NCBI GenBank assembly: GCA_963717985.1
Contig: CAVQYC010000005.1
Coordinates: 372,001-436,000 of the forward strand
DNA from: BOG-1155 sp963717985
GTDB taxonomy: Bacteria > Desulfobacterota > Syntrophorhabdia > Syntrophorhabdales > WCHB1-27
Direction of reading: 5' to 3'
Length of the DNA: 64,000 nucleotides
Shown: in pieces, positions 44,101 through 52,567 of the stretch
How the letters are laid out: every line of letters starts with the position of its first letter
Position numbering within the stretch: position 1 is the stretch's first letter
Program-made: the position numbers and the translations under genes
The notes under the pieces: generated by a model
Seen by the model: only the letters and a program-made list of their open reading frames with translations
Database searches by the model: none
What the model was told of the DNA's origin: nothing

Positions 44101-44776
44101 TGTTCTTCAGATGGAACTTTACCGTATTTTTGCTTATTGAGAGAATCACGGAGATTTCCCAGGTGCTCTTACCATCTTTAGCCCAGTTCAAAACCTCTTT
44201 TTCTCTCGAAGACAACCCCGCACTTAGCCGGCTTGGTCTCTCTTTGCCGTCTCCTACGATTCGATTGAAAGCCCGGTCTAAGTGCGGGACGGCATGCTCC
44301 AGGATAAGTTCTGTGCGAGGATTGCGCTTTACGGACCTTCCGGCAAAAGAAAAGTGCGATTTCTTGTCTCCGCCGGGACTTCTTACTCCGTGAGAGTATC
44401 CTTCCCTGAGTCCAAAATCCTGCGCGGCAGAGACAAAAGCTCGGGCGTCGTATTTCTTGTAGGTGTCGGGCCAGTACTGAAGTCCATTGCCGTTCCTGGC
44501 GCTCTCCCGAACAATTGGGTCGGTCTTATCGAACCCCTTGGATAGGTAGAGGCTACACCACTCGGGAGGAAAGCTTACATTAATAAAATGGTTCGCGTCG
44601 ATTGATGCCTCCGTCCTATGAAGAGCACAGACTGCGAAATCGTAAGAAAATAGTCGTCTGAATTCATTGATCAGACTTATTAGTTGTTCCTCGCTGTCGC
44701 ACGAAAGGCTTGAATAGATCAGATCCAGAAGAAGACATGAATCCTCTTGGGTGAGCAGGTTTCTGCTGTTTATCAC
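44021..44776 (-). CDS. LuxR-family quorum-sensing regulator with autoinducer-binding domain
   Basis: 251 residues from GTG 44776 (GAGGAGGG ribosome site). N-terminal autoinducer-binding domain with the residues that shape the AHL pocket in TraR/LasR: Trp73 and Tyr77 in PPEWCSLYL, Asp86-Pro87 in KTDPIV, Trp102 in LQYWPD, and a Gly in GLREGYSHG. C-terminal LuxR HTH: LSSREKEVLNWAKDGKSTWEI..SKNTVKFHLKNIMGKL. The gene looks intact, next to a broken synthase gene, so it may act as a receptor for its own past signal or for signals of other cells. Confidence 0.92.
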   Translation of the reverse strand: MINSRNLLTQEDSCLLLDLIYSSLSCDSEEQLISLINEFRRLFSYDFAVCALHRTEASIDANHFINVSFPPEWCSLYLSKGFDKTDPIVRESARNGNGLQYWPDTYKKYDARAFVSAAQDFGLREGYSHGVRSPGGDKKSHFSFAGRSVKRNPRTELILEHAVPHLDRAFNRIVGDGKERPSRLSAGLSSREKEVLNWAKDGKSTWEISVILSISKNTVKFHLKNIMGKLEVVSRTQAVAVALQNGLIRIE

Positions 44777-44828
44777 GATTTGCCGCCCTCCTCGGTTTTA
44801 ATTAAATAGGTTAACAATAGCCCTTTTT

Positions 44829-45146
44829 TCAGGCGCTCTCCCTGGCTTCCCCCCCAATGGAGGCAATGGGTCTTCCAGGACGCAGGGCAGTCGCGCCGCT
44901 CACCCGGTGGACACCGATATAAGCCCTGGGCAACTCAAAAGTTGATCCGGTTTTCAGGGTACTGCAAGAATTCGTCACGATAGATGTAGTGCGATAGAAT
45001 TTAAGGTTGGATGAGTTCCTTGCCGAGATCATCTCGCTATACCTTCGATGAAAATGGAAATCGGCGTGGTTCTCGGGTGGCCTGGTGGTCTGCCTGATGG
45101 AGATCGGTGTCTGAGTGCCCGAGAACCTTTGGGCTTTCCGTCCCAT
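44829..45146 (-). CDS. Unrecognised open frame upstream of luxR
   Basis: 105 codons from ATG 45146 to 44829, 52 bases before luxR on the same strand. No family recognised, no membrane segment, weak ribosome site. The C-terminal third (LPRAYIGVHRVSGATALRPG) looks more protein-like than the rest. A CCGTCCC/GGGACGG stem (45138-45158) spans its start, which argues against translation. It may be the remnant of a mobile element. Listed mainly so that the 44.8-45.2 kb stretch is not read as empty. Confidence 0.2.
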   Translation of the reverse strand: MGRKAQRFSGTQTPISIRQTTRPPENHADFHFHRRYSEMISARNSSNLKFYRTTSIVTNSCSTLKTGSTFELPRAYIGVHRVSGATALRPGRPIASIGGEARESA

Positions 45147-45244
45147 CCCCGGGGACGGTTAGGCTTATCAGAATGTTATCCATTTATGTGTAATGTCTAA
45201 ATGTATGTACAATGTCTAGAGATGTCAAGTAAATTATGTCTTAT

Positions 45245-46601
45245 TGTTGCTGCAATATAATTATGTCACCCCTTAGCTGCAATATGAAAATGTCACCCCC
45301 GCCGATAACAAGGGGCACCGAGGGGAGGTGCTCCGGTGAGAAAAGGAGTGACGTTCATGACGGAAGAGGTAAGGCGGTACGGCGTGGTAGCGGCGGCATT
45401 GGACGGCAGGATGATGAACGGAGAGGCTGCGGCGGCGTTAGGCGTCTCCCTCCGCCAGCTAAAGAGGATCAAGGCTAAAGTGAAGAAGGAAGGACCTTCC
45501 GGAATTAAGCACGGCAACAGCGGGCGCCCTTCCTGCAGAGCTTTCCCTGCCGGGATGAAAGAGCGGGCGATGAAGCTCGCCAATGAGAAGTATTTCGACT
45601 TCAACTTCTCCCACCTCTCGGAGATGCTGGAAGAGCAGGAAGGGATAAAGATCAACCGCGAGACCTTGCGGCAATGGCTTCGTCCTGAAGGGTTCGGAGG
45701 AAAGGTCCGGAAGCAGCGCAGACATAGGAAGAGAAGAAAACGATCGGAGAAGGAAGGCCATATGCTCTTTTTGGACGGCTCTCCCCATGCGTGGTTCGGG
45801 GAGGAAAAGACAACGCTCCTTCTGTCTACGGACGACTCGACGGGGAAGCCTCTTTATGGGCTGTTTCGAAAGGAAGAAGACCTGGAGGGCTGTTTTGGCG
45901 TATGCAAAGAGGTCTTTGCCCGTTTCGGCCGGCCCTCGGTCTTCTATCTCGATCGGGCCTCCCAGTTTAAAACCACCCGGCATAAGAGCGATTCTGTCGA
46001 GCCTACCCAGTTCCAGAGAGCCATGAGCGAGCTGGGGATACGGCTCATCTTTGCCCATTCTGCTCAAGCCAGAGGAAGAGGCGAGAGGATCAACAGGACC
46101 TTCCAGGACAGGCTTGTCGCTGAGCTTCGGCTTAAGAATATCGCCGACCGCGAAGGGGCGACGAAGTATCTGAACGAAACCTTCATCCCCAAGTACGCTC
46201 GGCTCTTCGGCGTTGCCCCGGAAGACCCGAAGCCTGCATGGAGACCGCTTCCTCAAGACGCGGACATGCGGAACATCCTTTGTAAGCGATATGAGGCAAA
46301 GGTCAATTACGACAACACGATCTCGGTCGACGGACAGGCGATCCAACTGTTCCCGACAAAGACGAGGCTGAGCTTTGCCAAGGCTTCCGTTACGGCGAAT
46401 CATTGGCTCGACGGAAGCTGGCATGTCTTTCATCATACGGCGGGAGAGGTTCCCTGCAAGCCTATCGAAGGACGCGTCCGGCCGGGGTCCTACATGCGCC
46501 CAGGGCCGGCGAGCGAAGCGAGAGCGTCTCTATGAAAAGGGCCAAGGGGGGGTGACATATTCACGTTGCAAAAAGGGTGACATTTTTATGTTGCAATAAC
46601 A
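45245..46601 (+). mobile_element. IS1202/ISNCY-type insertion sequence, copy A (1357 bp)
   Basis: Ends are TGTTGCTGCAATATAA on the left and, reversed, TGTTATTGCAACATAA on the right: imperfect 27-bp terminal inverted repeats ending in ATGTCACCC. Behind each end a second, related copy of the same motif stands about 25-30 bp further in (45275-45299 and about 46552-46577), so each end has two transposase-binding-like repeats. Length equals copies B and C exactly. Long (about 16 bp) target duplications fit the IS1202 group. Confidence 0.92.
45357..46535 (+). CDS. IS1202/ISNCY-type DDE transposase, copy A
   Basis: 392 residues from ATG 45357, preceded by AAAGGAG; a GTG 21 bases upstream is an alternative. 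N-terminal helix-turn-helix (MMNGEAAAALGVSLRQLKRI), a second HTH region, then an integrase-like core: first Asp in LFLDGSPHAWFG, second in VFYLDRASQFK, Glu in QARGRGERINRTFQDRL; C-terminal beta-rich domain (VNYDNTISVDGQAIQLFP). The SPHAWF wording after the first Asp is typical of ISNCY/IS1202 transposases. The protein is identical in all three copies. Confidence 0.92.
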   Translation: MTEEVRRYGVVAAALDGRMMNGEAAAALGVSLRQLKRIKAKVKKEGPSGIKHGNSGRPSCRAFPAGMKERAMKLANEKYFDFNFSHLSEMLEEQEGIKINRETLRQWLRPEGFGGKVRKQRRHRKRRKRSEKEGHMLFLDGSPHAWFGEEKTTLLLSTDDSTGKPLYGLFRKEEDLEGCFGVCKEVFARFGRPSVFYLDRASQFKTTRHKSDSVEPTQFQRAMSELGIRLIFAHSAQARGRGERINRTFQDRLVAELRLKNIADREGATKYLNETFIPKYARLFGVAPEDPKPAWRPLPQDADMRNILCKRYEAKVNYDNTISVDGQAIQLFPTKTRLSFAKASVTANHWLDGSWHVFHHTAGEVPCKPIEGRVRPGSYMRPGPASEARASL

Positions 46602-46676
46602 GTAAATTATGTCTTATTATAAGGAAAGACTCGCGACGGGGCGGATGTTCAAGCGCGCCGCAGGGGCACCTCATAT

Positions 46677-47879
46677 TTACGTATGGCTATGATGTTTTCG
46701 GAAAAGAGTCGTAGTAACGAGCAGCATCAGTGCAGTGCCCGCGGAGGCAGACATGAGCAGGGCCATCGGACCGGCTGTTCCATCGTGCAAATAGCTGACC
46801 AACGCCGAAGCGAGGGCTCCAACGACCATCTGCATGCTTCCGATCAACGCGGACGCGCTGCCTGCGTTTCGAGAAAAGGGTTGCAACGCCAATCCAGCCG
46901 CGTTCGGCAGCATAAAACCGAAGCAGAAAAGAAAGCAGAATATAAGGCCAAGCATAGCATTTCTGGGGAGAAACCCCATACAGCCGCCGGCCAGCAGGAG
47001 CACGCCTATCGCGGATTGAAAAACGGCGCAGACGAGGAGCACGTGTCTCTCGTCGCACTTTCTGAGCAGCACCCTGTTGACCTGGTTGGCGGCGATCAGC
47101 GAGCACGCATTGGCCCCGTATATCCAACCGAACTCCGTTACGGTAAAACCAAATAGATCCATGAATACAAAAGGAGAACCGGCGATATAGGAAAACAGGC
47201 CCCCTGTCACTGCTGCGGCCGCCCCTGCGTACACGACGAAGTCCCGCTCCTTAAAAACGTTGAGATACTCCCGGGCTATATTCCAGGGTCGGAGAGAGAC
47301 GGTTGGGTCCGCCCGCTTGGTCTCATGAAGCAGCAGTTGAACAGCAAAGAGCACGGCCATGGCAATTGCGGCCAGGACGCCGAAGATGAATCTCCAGCCG
47401 AGTAGGGTGACAACCATGCTGCCTATAGTCGGAGCGATAATCGGGGCTATACCGAATACCATCATGACCAGGGACAATGCCCGGGCTATCTCGCTTCCGG
47501 AAAATAGGTCACGGACAATAGCCCTGCTTGCGACCATGCCCACGCAGCCGCCTAGGGCAAGCAATAACCGCAGGGAGATCAGGTAATCGATGGACGGCGA
47601 CAACGCGCAGCCGAAGGCGGCAAATATATAGAGCAAGAGCCCAAGGATTACGGGTGTTTTTCGCCCATAGCGGTCAAGCATCGGCCCGTACGCCAACTGC
47701 CCTATGGAGATGCCGATGAAATAGCTGGTGAGGGTAAACCCCACGTGGGCAACATCGGTTTTCAGGCTACGGGCTATTGCCTGAAAACCAGGCAGATACA
47801 TGTCGGTGGAGAAGGGACCTATGGCTGCCAGGGCGCCAAGGACGAATATAACAAGTTTGTGCTGTTTCCTATCGATCAT
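46677..47879 (-). CDS. Bcr/CflA family multidrug efflux MFS transporter
   Basis: 400 residues, 12 predicted helices. Bcr/CflA signatures: GPFSTDMYLPGFQAIA in helix 1, GQLAYGPMLDRYGRKTPVI (motif A), GGCVGMVASRAIVRDLF in helix 4, and FGIAPIIAPTIGSMVV (motif C region). Exports drugs such as bicyclomycin or chloramphenicol-like compounds, or amino acids, in studied members; substrate here unknown. The ATG at 47879 faces a 570-base gap. Confidence 0.92.
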   Translation of the reverse strand: MIDRKQHKLVIFVLGALAAIGPFSTDMYLPGFQAIARSLKTDVAHVGFTLTSYFIGISIGQLAYGPMLDRYGRKTPVILGLLLYIFAAFGCALSPSIDYLISLRLLLALGGCVGMVASRAIVRDLFSGSEIARALSLVMMVFGIAPIIAPTIGSMVVTLLGWRFIFGVLAAIAMAVLFAVQLLLHETKRADPTVSLRPWNIAREYLNVFKERDFVVYAGAAAAVTGGLFSYIAGSPFVFMDLFGFTVTEFGWIYGANACSLIAANQVNRVLLRKCDERHVLLVCAVFQSAIGVLLLAGGCMGFLPRNAMLGLIFCFLFCFGFMLPNAAGLALQPFSRNAGSASALIGSMQMVVGALASALVSYLHDGTAGPMALLMSASAGTALMLLVTTTLFRKHHSHT

Positions 47880-48160
47880 TCTTTTGTCCTGCTCCGCCCT
47901 TGCAACCCATGGTCCGCTCCGTGCTTCAACGTCTCATACTGTCCGGGCGGGTGTGACCGGGAGACATTTGCAAGCGCCGCACCTTCAGGGAATACACAGG
48001 GGTGTTTGACCCGGAACGCGTGGGATCAGAGAAGCTTATGCCAGGGATCGGTGGTGATTCAAGTATAAAGTGGAAGAGGCGAGCTAAGGGAAACGGCGAT
48101 GGGAAAGAATAGGTCCTCCAGGTCGGACGGGACTTAATAAGACCTAAGAGAAAATAAACA

Positions 48161-48349
48161 TTGAAATCCATCCTGTCATTGAGCTATCGTAAAAAAGTGA
48201 CCGGAGGTATTTTGCATGAAAAGGGTTTCGAGAGGCTCCTGGACGGGGAGATCAAAGTCTATGAAAGCGATATGCAGCAGTTTCGCAGCTCGGGCACGGG
48301 ATGGTTCGCCGCGAAGTACGGGACCGGAACGGCCGGCACTTCCCGCTGA
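48161..48349 (+). CDS. Possible small protein, unrecognised
   Basis: A 62-codon frame from TTG 48161 in the gap between the Bcr/CflA gene and pssA. Composition is protein-like (KGFERLLDGEIKVYESDMQQ, then GTGWFAAKYGTGTAGT) and hydrophilic. GGAGGT at 48204-48209 lies inside the frame and would instead serve ATG 48216 in another frame, whose product is unremarkable. Low confidence. The rest of 47880-48411 shows nothing I can support. Confidence 0.25.
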   Translation: MKSILSLSYRKKVTGGILHEKGFERLLDGEIKVYESDMQQFRSSGTGWFAAKYGTGTAGTSR

Positions 48350-48411
48350 TTGAACGCGGATAAAGGAGAAAGAGGCGACAACGGTATGGGGGCCGCCTTT
48401 GCCGGCAGTAT

Positions 48412-48441
48412 TTGTCATCTATCAGGGCGTTGTTGTATAAT
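48412..48441 (+). promoter_or_regulatory. Sigma-70-type promoter of pssA
   Basis: TTGTCA (48412-48417), an 18-base spacer and TATAAT (48436-48441). The predicted transcription start falls at or within a base or two of the pssA ATG at 48448, and no ribosome site precedes that ATG, so the mRNA may be leaderless. Confidence 0.6.
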
Positions 48442-48447
48442 CTCAAG

Positions 48448-49161
48448 ATGAACCTCTCCTGGCTGCCGAACGTCCTCACTCTCGGCAATCTCACATGCGG
48501 GTTCGTTTCCCTTATTTTTGCGAGCACCGACTCTCTCGAAGGGTACGGCGTGGCCTCGTGGCTGATCCTGCTTGCGGCACTGTTCGATGGGGTCGACGGC
48601 CAGGTTGCCCGTTGGCTCGGCGTAGAGAGTGTGATTGGAAAAGAGCTCGACTCTCTTGCGGACTGCGTCGCCTTTGGGGTTGCTCCCGGCTATCTTGCCT
48701 ACAAGACCTACCTCATCGGGACCTCTGCCTTCGTGGCCGGACAGCCGGTCGACTTCGGCGTCCTCATGGCTGTCATCTTTCCCATCTGCGCAGCCTACCG
48801 GCTTGCCCGGTTCAATGTCAGCTCTTTGCCCCATTCCTTCGTCGGCCTCCCATCCCCTATCGCGGGGATTATGGTGGGGCTCGGTATCCTTTGTTTTCCG
48901 CCCGGACACATCCCGAGGCCGCTCTTTGCAATCCTTTTTTGCGTCATCGGGTTCCTCATGGTCTCAACCATCAGCTATTCGAAACCGCAGTCATTTATCC
49001 TGAAGAACCTGCAGGGTCTCAGATTGTCATTGCTCATCGTCCTGGTCATCGTGCTGCTCCTGCTCTTCAAGTTCTGGGTCATACTGCTCTCCGTCTCGGT
49101 CTATGTCCTGTCCGGTCTTCTCCGCTGGTTGATCCACCTTATAGAGGAGCACCGGTACTGA
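48448..49161 (+). CDS. pssA: CDP-diacylglycerol-serine O-phosphatidyltransferase
   Basis: 237 residues from ATG 48448. Makes phosphatidylserine, precursor of phosphatidylethanolamine. N-terminal WLPNVLTLGNLTCGF and the CDP-alcohol phosphotransferase signature D-G-x2-A-R-x8-G-x3-D-x3-D: DGVDGQVARWLGVES followed by GKELDSLAD. It is the membrane type (PssA of type II) with about eight hydrophobic segments. A TTG upstream in frame coincides with the -35 element, so ATG 48448 is preferred. No decarboxylase gene (psd) in the window. Confidence 0.93.
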   Translation: MNLSWLPNVLTLGNLTCGFVSLIFASTDSLEGYGVASWLILLAALFDGVDGQVARWLGVESVIGKELDSLADCVAFGVAPGYLAYKTYLIGTSAFVAGQPVDFGVLMAVIFPICAAYRLARFNVSSLPHSFVGLPSPIAGIMVGLGILCFPPGHIPRPLFAILFCVIGFLMVSTISYSKPQSFILKNLQGLRLSLLIVLVIVLLLLFKFWVILLSVSVYVLSGLLRWLIHLIEEHRY

Positions 49162-49174
49162 CACTTTGTACCCG

Positions 49175-50206
49175 TCACTTTGCCGTGGAGCCGCTCATAA
49201 AGCTGTCATAGAGCGAAAGATTTTCCTTTATCAGGTCGGGGATCGGCAACTGATAGGGGCAGCGCCGAAGGCATTCCCCACATTCAGAGCAATTACGGCC
49301 CTTTTCTATCATCTCCTTCATCCAGCCCGCCTCCCGTACCTGGACGCCGAACCGCTTGATGGTAGACTTCAACCCGAGCACAAACTGGATGTAGATCTCT
49401 TCGGTGCAGGGTTGACAGTAGTCGCACCGCCTGCAGAATTGACGGTCGAACTCCTTCCGTATGGCCTCTATGTACTCCTTGTCCGCGTCCGTGAGGGGGC
49501 CTGCCTCCATAAAGACCTTCCAATTCTCCTGGGCCTTCTCGAGGGTTTCCGAGCCCGGGATCGGCACAATGTCTTCGGTCGAGAGGACATATCTGAGCGC
49601 AGGACCTGCTTTTTCGACCACCCCACCCGAAAAAGGCTTCATGGCCATTACACCGATATCGTTGGCCCGTGCCAGGGGGAATACCCTGGCAGCCGCATCG
49701 GGTTCGAGAAAACCATAACAGGCCATTATGACGGCAACGCGACCCTCGTCAATGGTCCTCACCAGCACATCGAGATTGTGGCTGGTGAGCCCGATATGGT
49801 CGATCAACCCTTCATCCCGCGCACGCGTCAGCCCCTCATAGGCCCCTCCCGGGGCCATCACCTTTTCGTAGTCCTCCATACTGGAAACGCCGTGCAGATG
49901 ATAGATGTCGATCTTTTTCATTTTTAATTGTCTCAGGCTTTCATGCACTTCATCGTAAATCCGCGCCGTTCTCACCTGCGATTTTGACGAAAGGACAACG
50001 GGCCTATCCATCCCCTCAAGGGCAAGCCCTACCCGGTGCTCGCTGTTTGTGTAGGCGCGGGCGGTATCCAGCAGGTCCACACCCATGTCGATCACCGACC
50101 GGATCACGGAAACGGCCTCGCCCTCGTCTACCCGCTGGATGGGAATACCGCCCCAGCCCAGCCTCGTCACGACCAATCCGGTCTTGCCCAGCCTCACCTT
50201 CTCCAT
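49175..50206 (-). CDS. Aldo/keto reductase with C-terminal iron-sulphur region
   Basis: 343 residues. Aldo/keto reductase barrel: N-terminal LGKTGLVVTRLGWGGIP, catalytic Asp and Tyr in DLLDTARAYTNSE, active-site His in IYHLHGVSS, NADP-binding region PIPGSETLEKAQEN. The C-terminal part has two cysteine clusters, CRRCDYCQPC and CSECGECLRRCPYQLP; the second is of the ferredoxin [4Fe-4S] type. This combined family is common in anaerobes; its physiological substrate is not known. Confidence 0.9.
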   Translation of the reverse strand: MEKVRLGKTGLVVTRLGWGGIPIQRVDEGEAVSVIRSVIDMGVDLLDTARAYTNSEHRVGLALEGMDRPVVLSSKSQVRTARIYDEVHESLRQLKMKKIDIYHLHGVSSMEDYEKVMAPGGAYEGLTRARDEGLIDHIGLTSHNLDVLVRTIDEGRVAVIMACYGFLEPDAAARVFPLARANDIGVMAMKPFSGGVVEKAGPALRYVLSTEDIVPIPGSETLEKAQENWKVFMEAGPLTDADKEYIEAIRKEFDRQFCRRCDYCQPCTEEIYIQFVLGLKSTIKRFGVQVREAGWMKEMIEKGRNCSECGECLRRCPYQLPIPDLIKENLSLYDSFMSGSTAK

Positions 50207-50377
50207 ATCCTGGCCTCCCTATCCCGTCTCCGGCGCGATATCCTTGCCTCCTATATTATCGTCCGACCGGAAAAATGTAAAGGTCCCCGTGAAGCTTGCC
50301 ATCCCTTCAGGAACGTGGTATGTGATAGTCTGTCTTCGACCCGACGAATCGATTCAATTTTCCCGCGGAGGTATACC

Positions 50378-50914
50378 ATGATCGATATCCTGCGAACAAG
50401 GCGGAGCATCAGGAGCTACAAAAAGAAGCGCATTGAGCCGCAAGCCCTTGAGGTGATAAAAGAGGCCTTGCTCCGATGCCCCTCTTCCCGCAACAGTACT
50501 CCCTGGACGTTTATATTTGTCGACAACCCGGATATACTGCTTCGATTGTCCCAGGCGAGAGAGCAAGGCTCCGGTTTTCTGAAGGACGCCGCCCTCGGCA
50601 TTGTGGTCTGTGGAGACGGATCAAAATCGGATGTGTGGATCGAAGATTGCGCTATTGCCGCAATAGTTGCGCAGCTCACCGCCCACTCGCTGGGGCTGGG
50701 AAGCTGCTGGAACCAGATCAGAAGCAGGTCTCATTCGGCGGAAAAAACCGCGGGGGAGTATGTGCGGGAGACCCTTGGCATACCGGATACCCTGAGCGTG
50801 GAGTGTATGATCGGCATAGGGTACCCGGTGGAAGACAGCAGAGCCCCAAGGCCGGTGGAAGGGCTCGATTATGGAAAAATTCACTATAATCGTTACGGGG
50901 AGAATGCTCTCTAG
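50378..50914 (+). CDS. Nitroreductase family flavoprotein
   Basis: 178 residues from ATG 50378 (GCGGAGG ribosome site); the frame is open upstream inside the noncoding gap. FMN-binding motif RTRRSIRSYKKK at the N-terminus, SSRNSTPWTFIFV, AIAAIVAQLTAHSLGLGSCW and a C-terminal IGIGYPVE. Short form typical of anaerobe nitroreductases/dehydrogenases of unknown substrate. Divergent from the aldo/keto reductase gene; MBL-fold gene follows 38 bases later. Confidence 0.9.
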   Translation: MIDILRTRRSIRSYKKKRIEPQALEVIKEALLRCPSSRNSTPWTFIFVDNPDILLRLSQAREQGSGFLKDAALGIVVCGDGSKSDVWIEDCAIAAIVAQLTAHSLGLGSCWNQIRSRSHSAEKTAGEYVRETLGIPDTLSVECMIGIGYPVEDSRAPRPVEGLDYGKIHYNRYGENAL

Positions 50915-50952
50915 GCCTCCGGACCGGTAAATCCCGCCTGAGGGGATAACTC

Positions 50953-51984
50953 ATGGACGAAGGGAGAGGAAGAAGATCAGGCGCTTCCGGGGTCAACCCG
51001 GAAGAGGTCGCGAAAGGTATATACAGGCTTGAGATACCCCTTCCGGGCAGTCCCCTGAAAGCCGTCAATTCTTATGTAATAAAAGGGCGGGAGCGCAATC
51101 TGATTATCGATACGGGCATGAGGCGAAGGGAATGCCTGGATGCCATGCGGGCCGGACTCGGGCGCTTGGGCATTGCCCTTTCTGATACGGATTTTTTCAT
51201 CACCCACTTTCACGCTGACCATCTTGGCCTTGTTTCCGATCTCGCCACGGAGACGACAGAGATCTACCTGAATGGACCGGACGCCGGCCGTATTCTTGCC
51301 GGCGGGTTCCCCGGGAGCCTCGAAGGTCCCGCGCGCCTGCACGGCTTCCCCGAGCAGGACCTGCATAATGCCCTCGACCATCACCCGGGTCGTGTCTACG
51401 GCCCCCAAGGGCCGCTCCGCTTTACGCAGACCCATGACGGCCAGGTGATACGCGCGGGCAGCTATACCTTCCGGTGCCTTGAGACGCCCGGCCACAGTTT
51501 CGGCCATACCTGTCTCTATGACGCCGAACACCGCATGCTGATCTCCGGCGACCACATTCTTGCCGATATCACGCCTAACATCCAGGGCTGGTTTGATGAG
51601 TGGAATGCGCTTCAAGAGTACCTGAAAAGTCTGGAACGTGCGGCCCTCCTCGACGTGACCCTTGTCCTGCCCGGCCACCGGGGCGTTTTTTATGATATGC
51701 AGGGGAGGATTAAAGAACTGAAAAGACATCACGAGAAGAGGGCGGAGGAAGCCCTCCATGTGCTGAAACCTGGACCGAAAACCGCCTACCAGGTAGCCTC
51801 CGAAATGACCTGGGACATCGTGTGCGATTCCTTCGACCTTTTCCCGCTTTCCCAGAAATGGTTTGCCCTCGGGGAAACCATCGCGCACCTCAGCTACCTT
51901 GAGGCCCTCTCGAAGGTGCGTTGGGAGATCATGGAAGAGGGCGGCCGGAAACAGGTGCTGTGGCGTCCTGTTTTCAGGACATAG
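50953..51984 (+). CDS. Metallo-beta-lactamase-fold hydrolase
   Basis: 343 residues. Metal-binding HFHADHLG in FFITHFHADHLGLVS, a further His in ETPGHSFGHTCLY and Asp/His in LISGDHILADITPN, plus a C-terminal LPGHRGVF. The last 90 residues form a helical/winged domain like those in the broad hydroxyacylglutathione hydrolase/LACTB2-like group. General thioester or phosphodiester hydrolase; substrate unknown. Follows the nitroreductase gene and is likely co-transcribed. Confidence 0.9.
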   Translation: MDEGRGRRSGASGVNPEEVAKGIYRLEIPLPGSPLKAVNSYVIKGRERNLIIDTGMRRRECLDAMRAGLGRLGIALSDTDFFITHFHADHLGLVSDLATETTEIYLNGPDAGRILAGGFPGSLEGPARLHGFPEQDLHNALDHHPGRVYGPQGPLRFTQTHDGQVIRAGSYTFRCLETPGHSFGHTCLYDAEHRMLISGDHILADITPNIQGWFDEWNALQEYLKSLERAALLDVTLVLPGHRGVFYDMQGRIKELKRHHEKRAEEALHVLKPGPKTAYQVASEMTWDIVCDSFDLFPLSQKWFALGETIAHLSYLEALSKVRWEIMEEGGRKQVLWRPVFRT

Positions 51985-52148
51985 TCCACTTTTTTAGAGT
52001 CAATCTCCACCGGGGCTGCATCGTCATCTCACGCACAACTCTCAAAAGACGCGGTAGACAACGGCTTAGAGGTATAGGTGAGGGGACTGCTGCATGGCAT
52101 GGTTCTTGTTAGGATCAATGAAGCCATAAGAAAAGGAGGGAGCAGACA

Positions 52149-52433
52149 ATGCGTTTAGACAAACACCTCTTCATGGGTCTATGCGTCACGGTATGGTTTA
52201 TCAACACATGCATGGCCGGGACAGCGACACTCTCCGGTATCTGGCTTGGTCTCGGCATCAGTCTCATATCCATCCCTGTCTGGGCATTGATAGGCTCGGC
52301 CTTTTCGGGCATCGGCATGTTCATGTTAAAATTGGCGAAAGTGGACATCACCGGTTTGAGCTTGTGGGAAAAAGCCGATGTCGGCCTCGCACTGGCCGTT
52401 GTTCTTAAGCCGGCCCTGGGCATCGCATTCTGA
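52149..52433 (+). CDS. Small membrane protein, unrecognised
   Basis: 94 residues, strong ribosome site (AAAAGGAGGG). N-terminal hydrophobic segment (LFMGLCVTVWFINTCMAG), a long central hydrophobic stretch (GIWLGLGISLISIPVWALIG..GIGMFML) and a final helix (ADVGLALAVVLKPALGIAF). Probably three transmembrane segments. No family recognised. Isolated between the MBL gene and the next small exported protein. Confidence 0.7.
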   Translation: MRLDKHLFMGLCVTVWFINTCMAGTATLSGIWLGLGISLISIPVWALIGSAFSGIGMFMLKLAKVDITGLSLWEKADVGLALAVVLKPALGIAF

Positions 52434-52478
52434 CTTTCTCGCCAGGGGCTAGACCGACTCTTGTCAACCCCCCCCTTT

Positions 52479-52507
52479 GTGACAGTTACACTAGTTTTGT
52501 GTATAGT
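52479..52507 (+). promoter_or_regulatory. Sigma-70-type promoter before the small exported protein
   Basis: GTGACA (52479-52484), 17-base spacer, TATAGT (52502-52507); one mismatch in each hexamer. About 60 bases before the ATG at 52568. Confidence 0.6.
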
Positions 52508-52567
52508 AGTTTTGTGGGCATTCACCATCGCCACCGATTTCTTAAGAATAAAATGGGGAGGTAAGAG

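Larger units (their letters stand above)
45229..46617. repeat. 16-bp target duplications of IS copy A
   Basis: GTAAATTATGTCTTAT stands at 45229-45244 and again at 46602-46617, directly outside the ends of IS copy A. The match is exact, so this copy transposed here as a single unit and recently. Confidence 0.92.

Noticed and set aside
45181..45250. dif/Xer-like recombination site as target of IS copy A
   Set aside because: IS1202 relatives are known near Xer sites, so I looked; the flanks are AT-rich but no convincing pair of XerC/XerD half-sites was found.
45459..46436. 325-residue minus-strand frame inside IS copy A (also in B and C)
   Set aside because: It is the antisense shadow of the transposase, with no ribosome site or family features.
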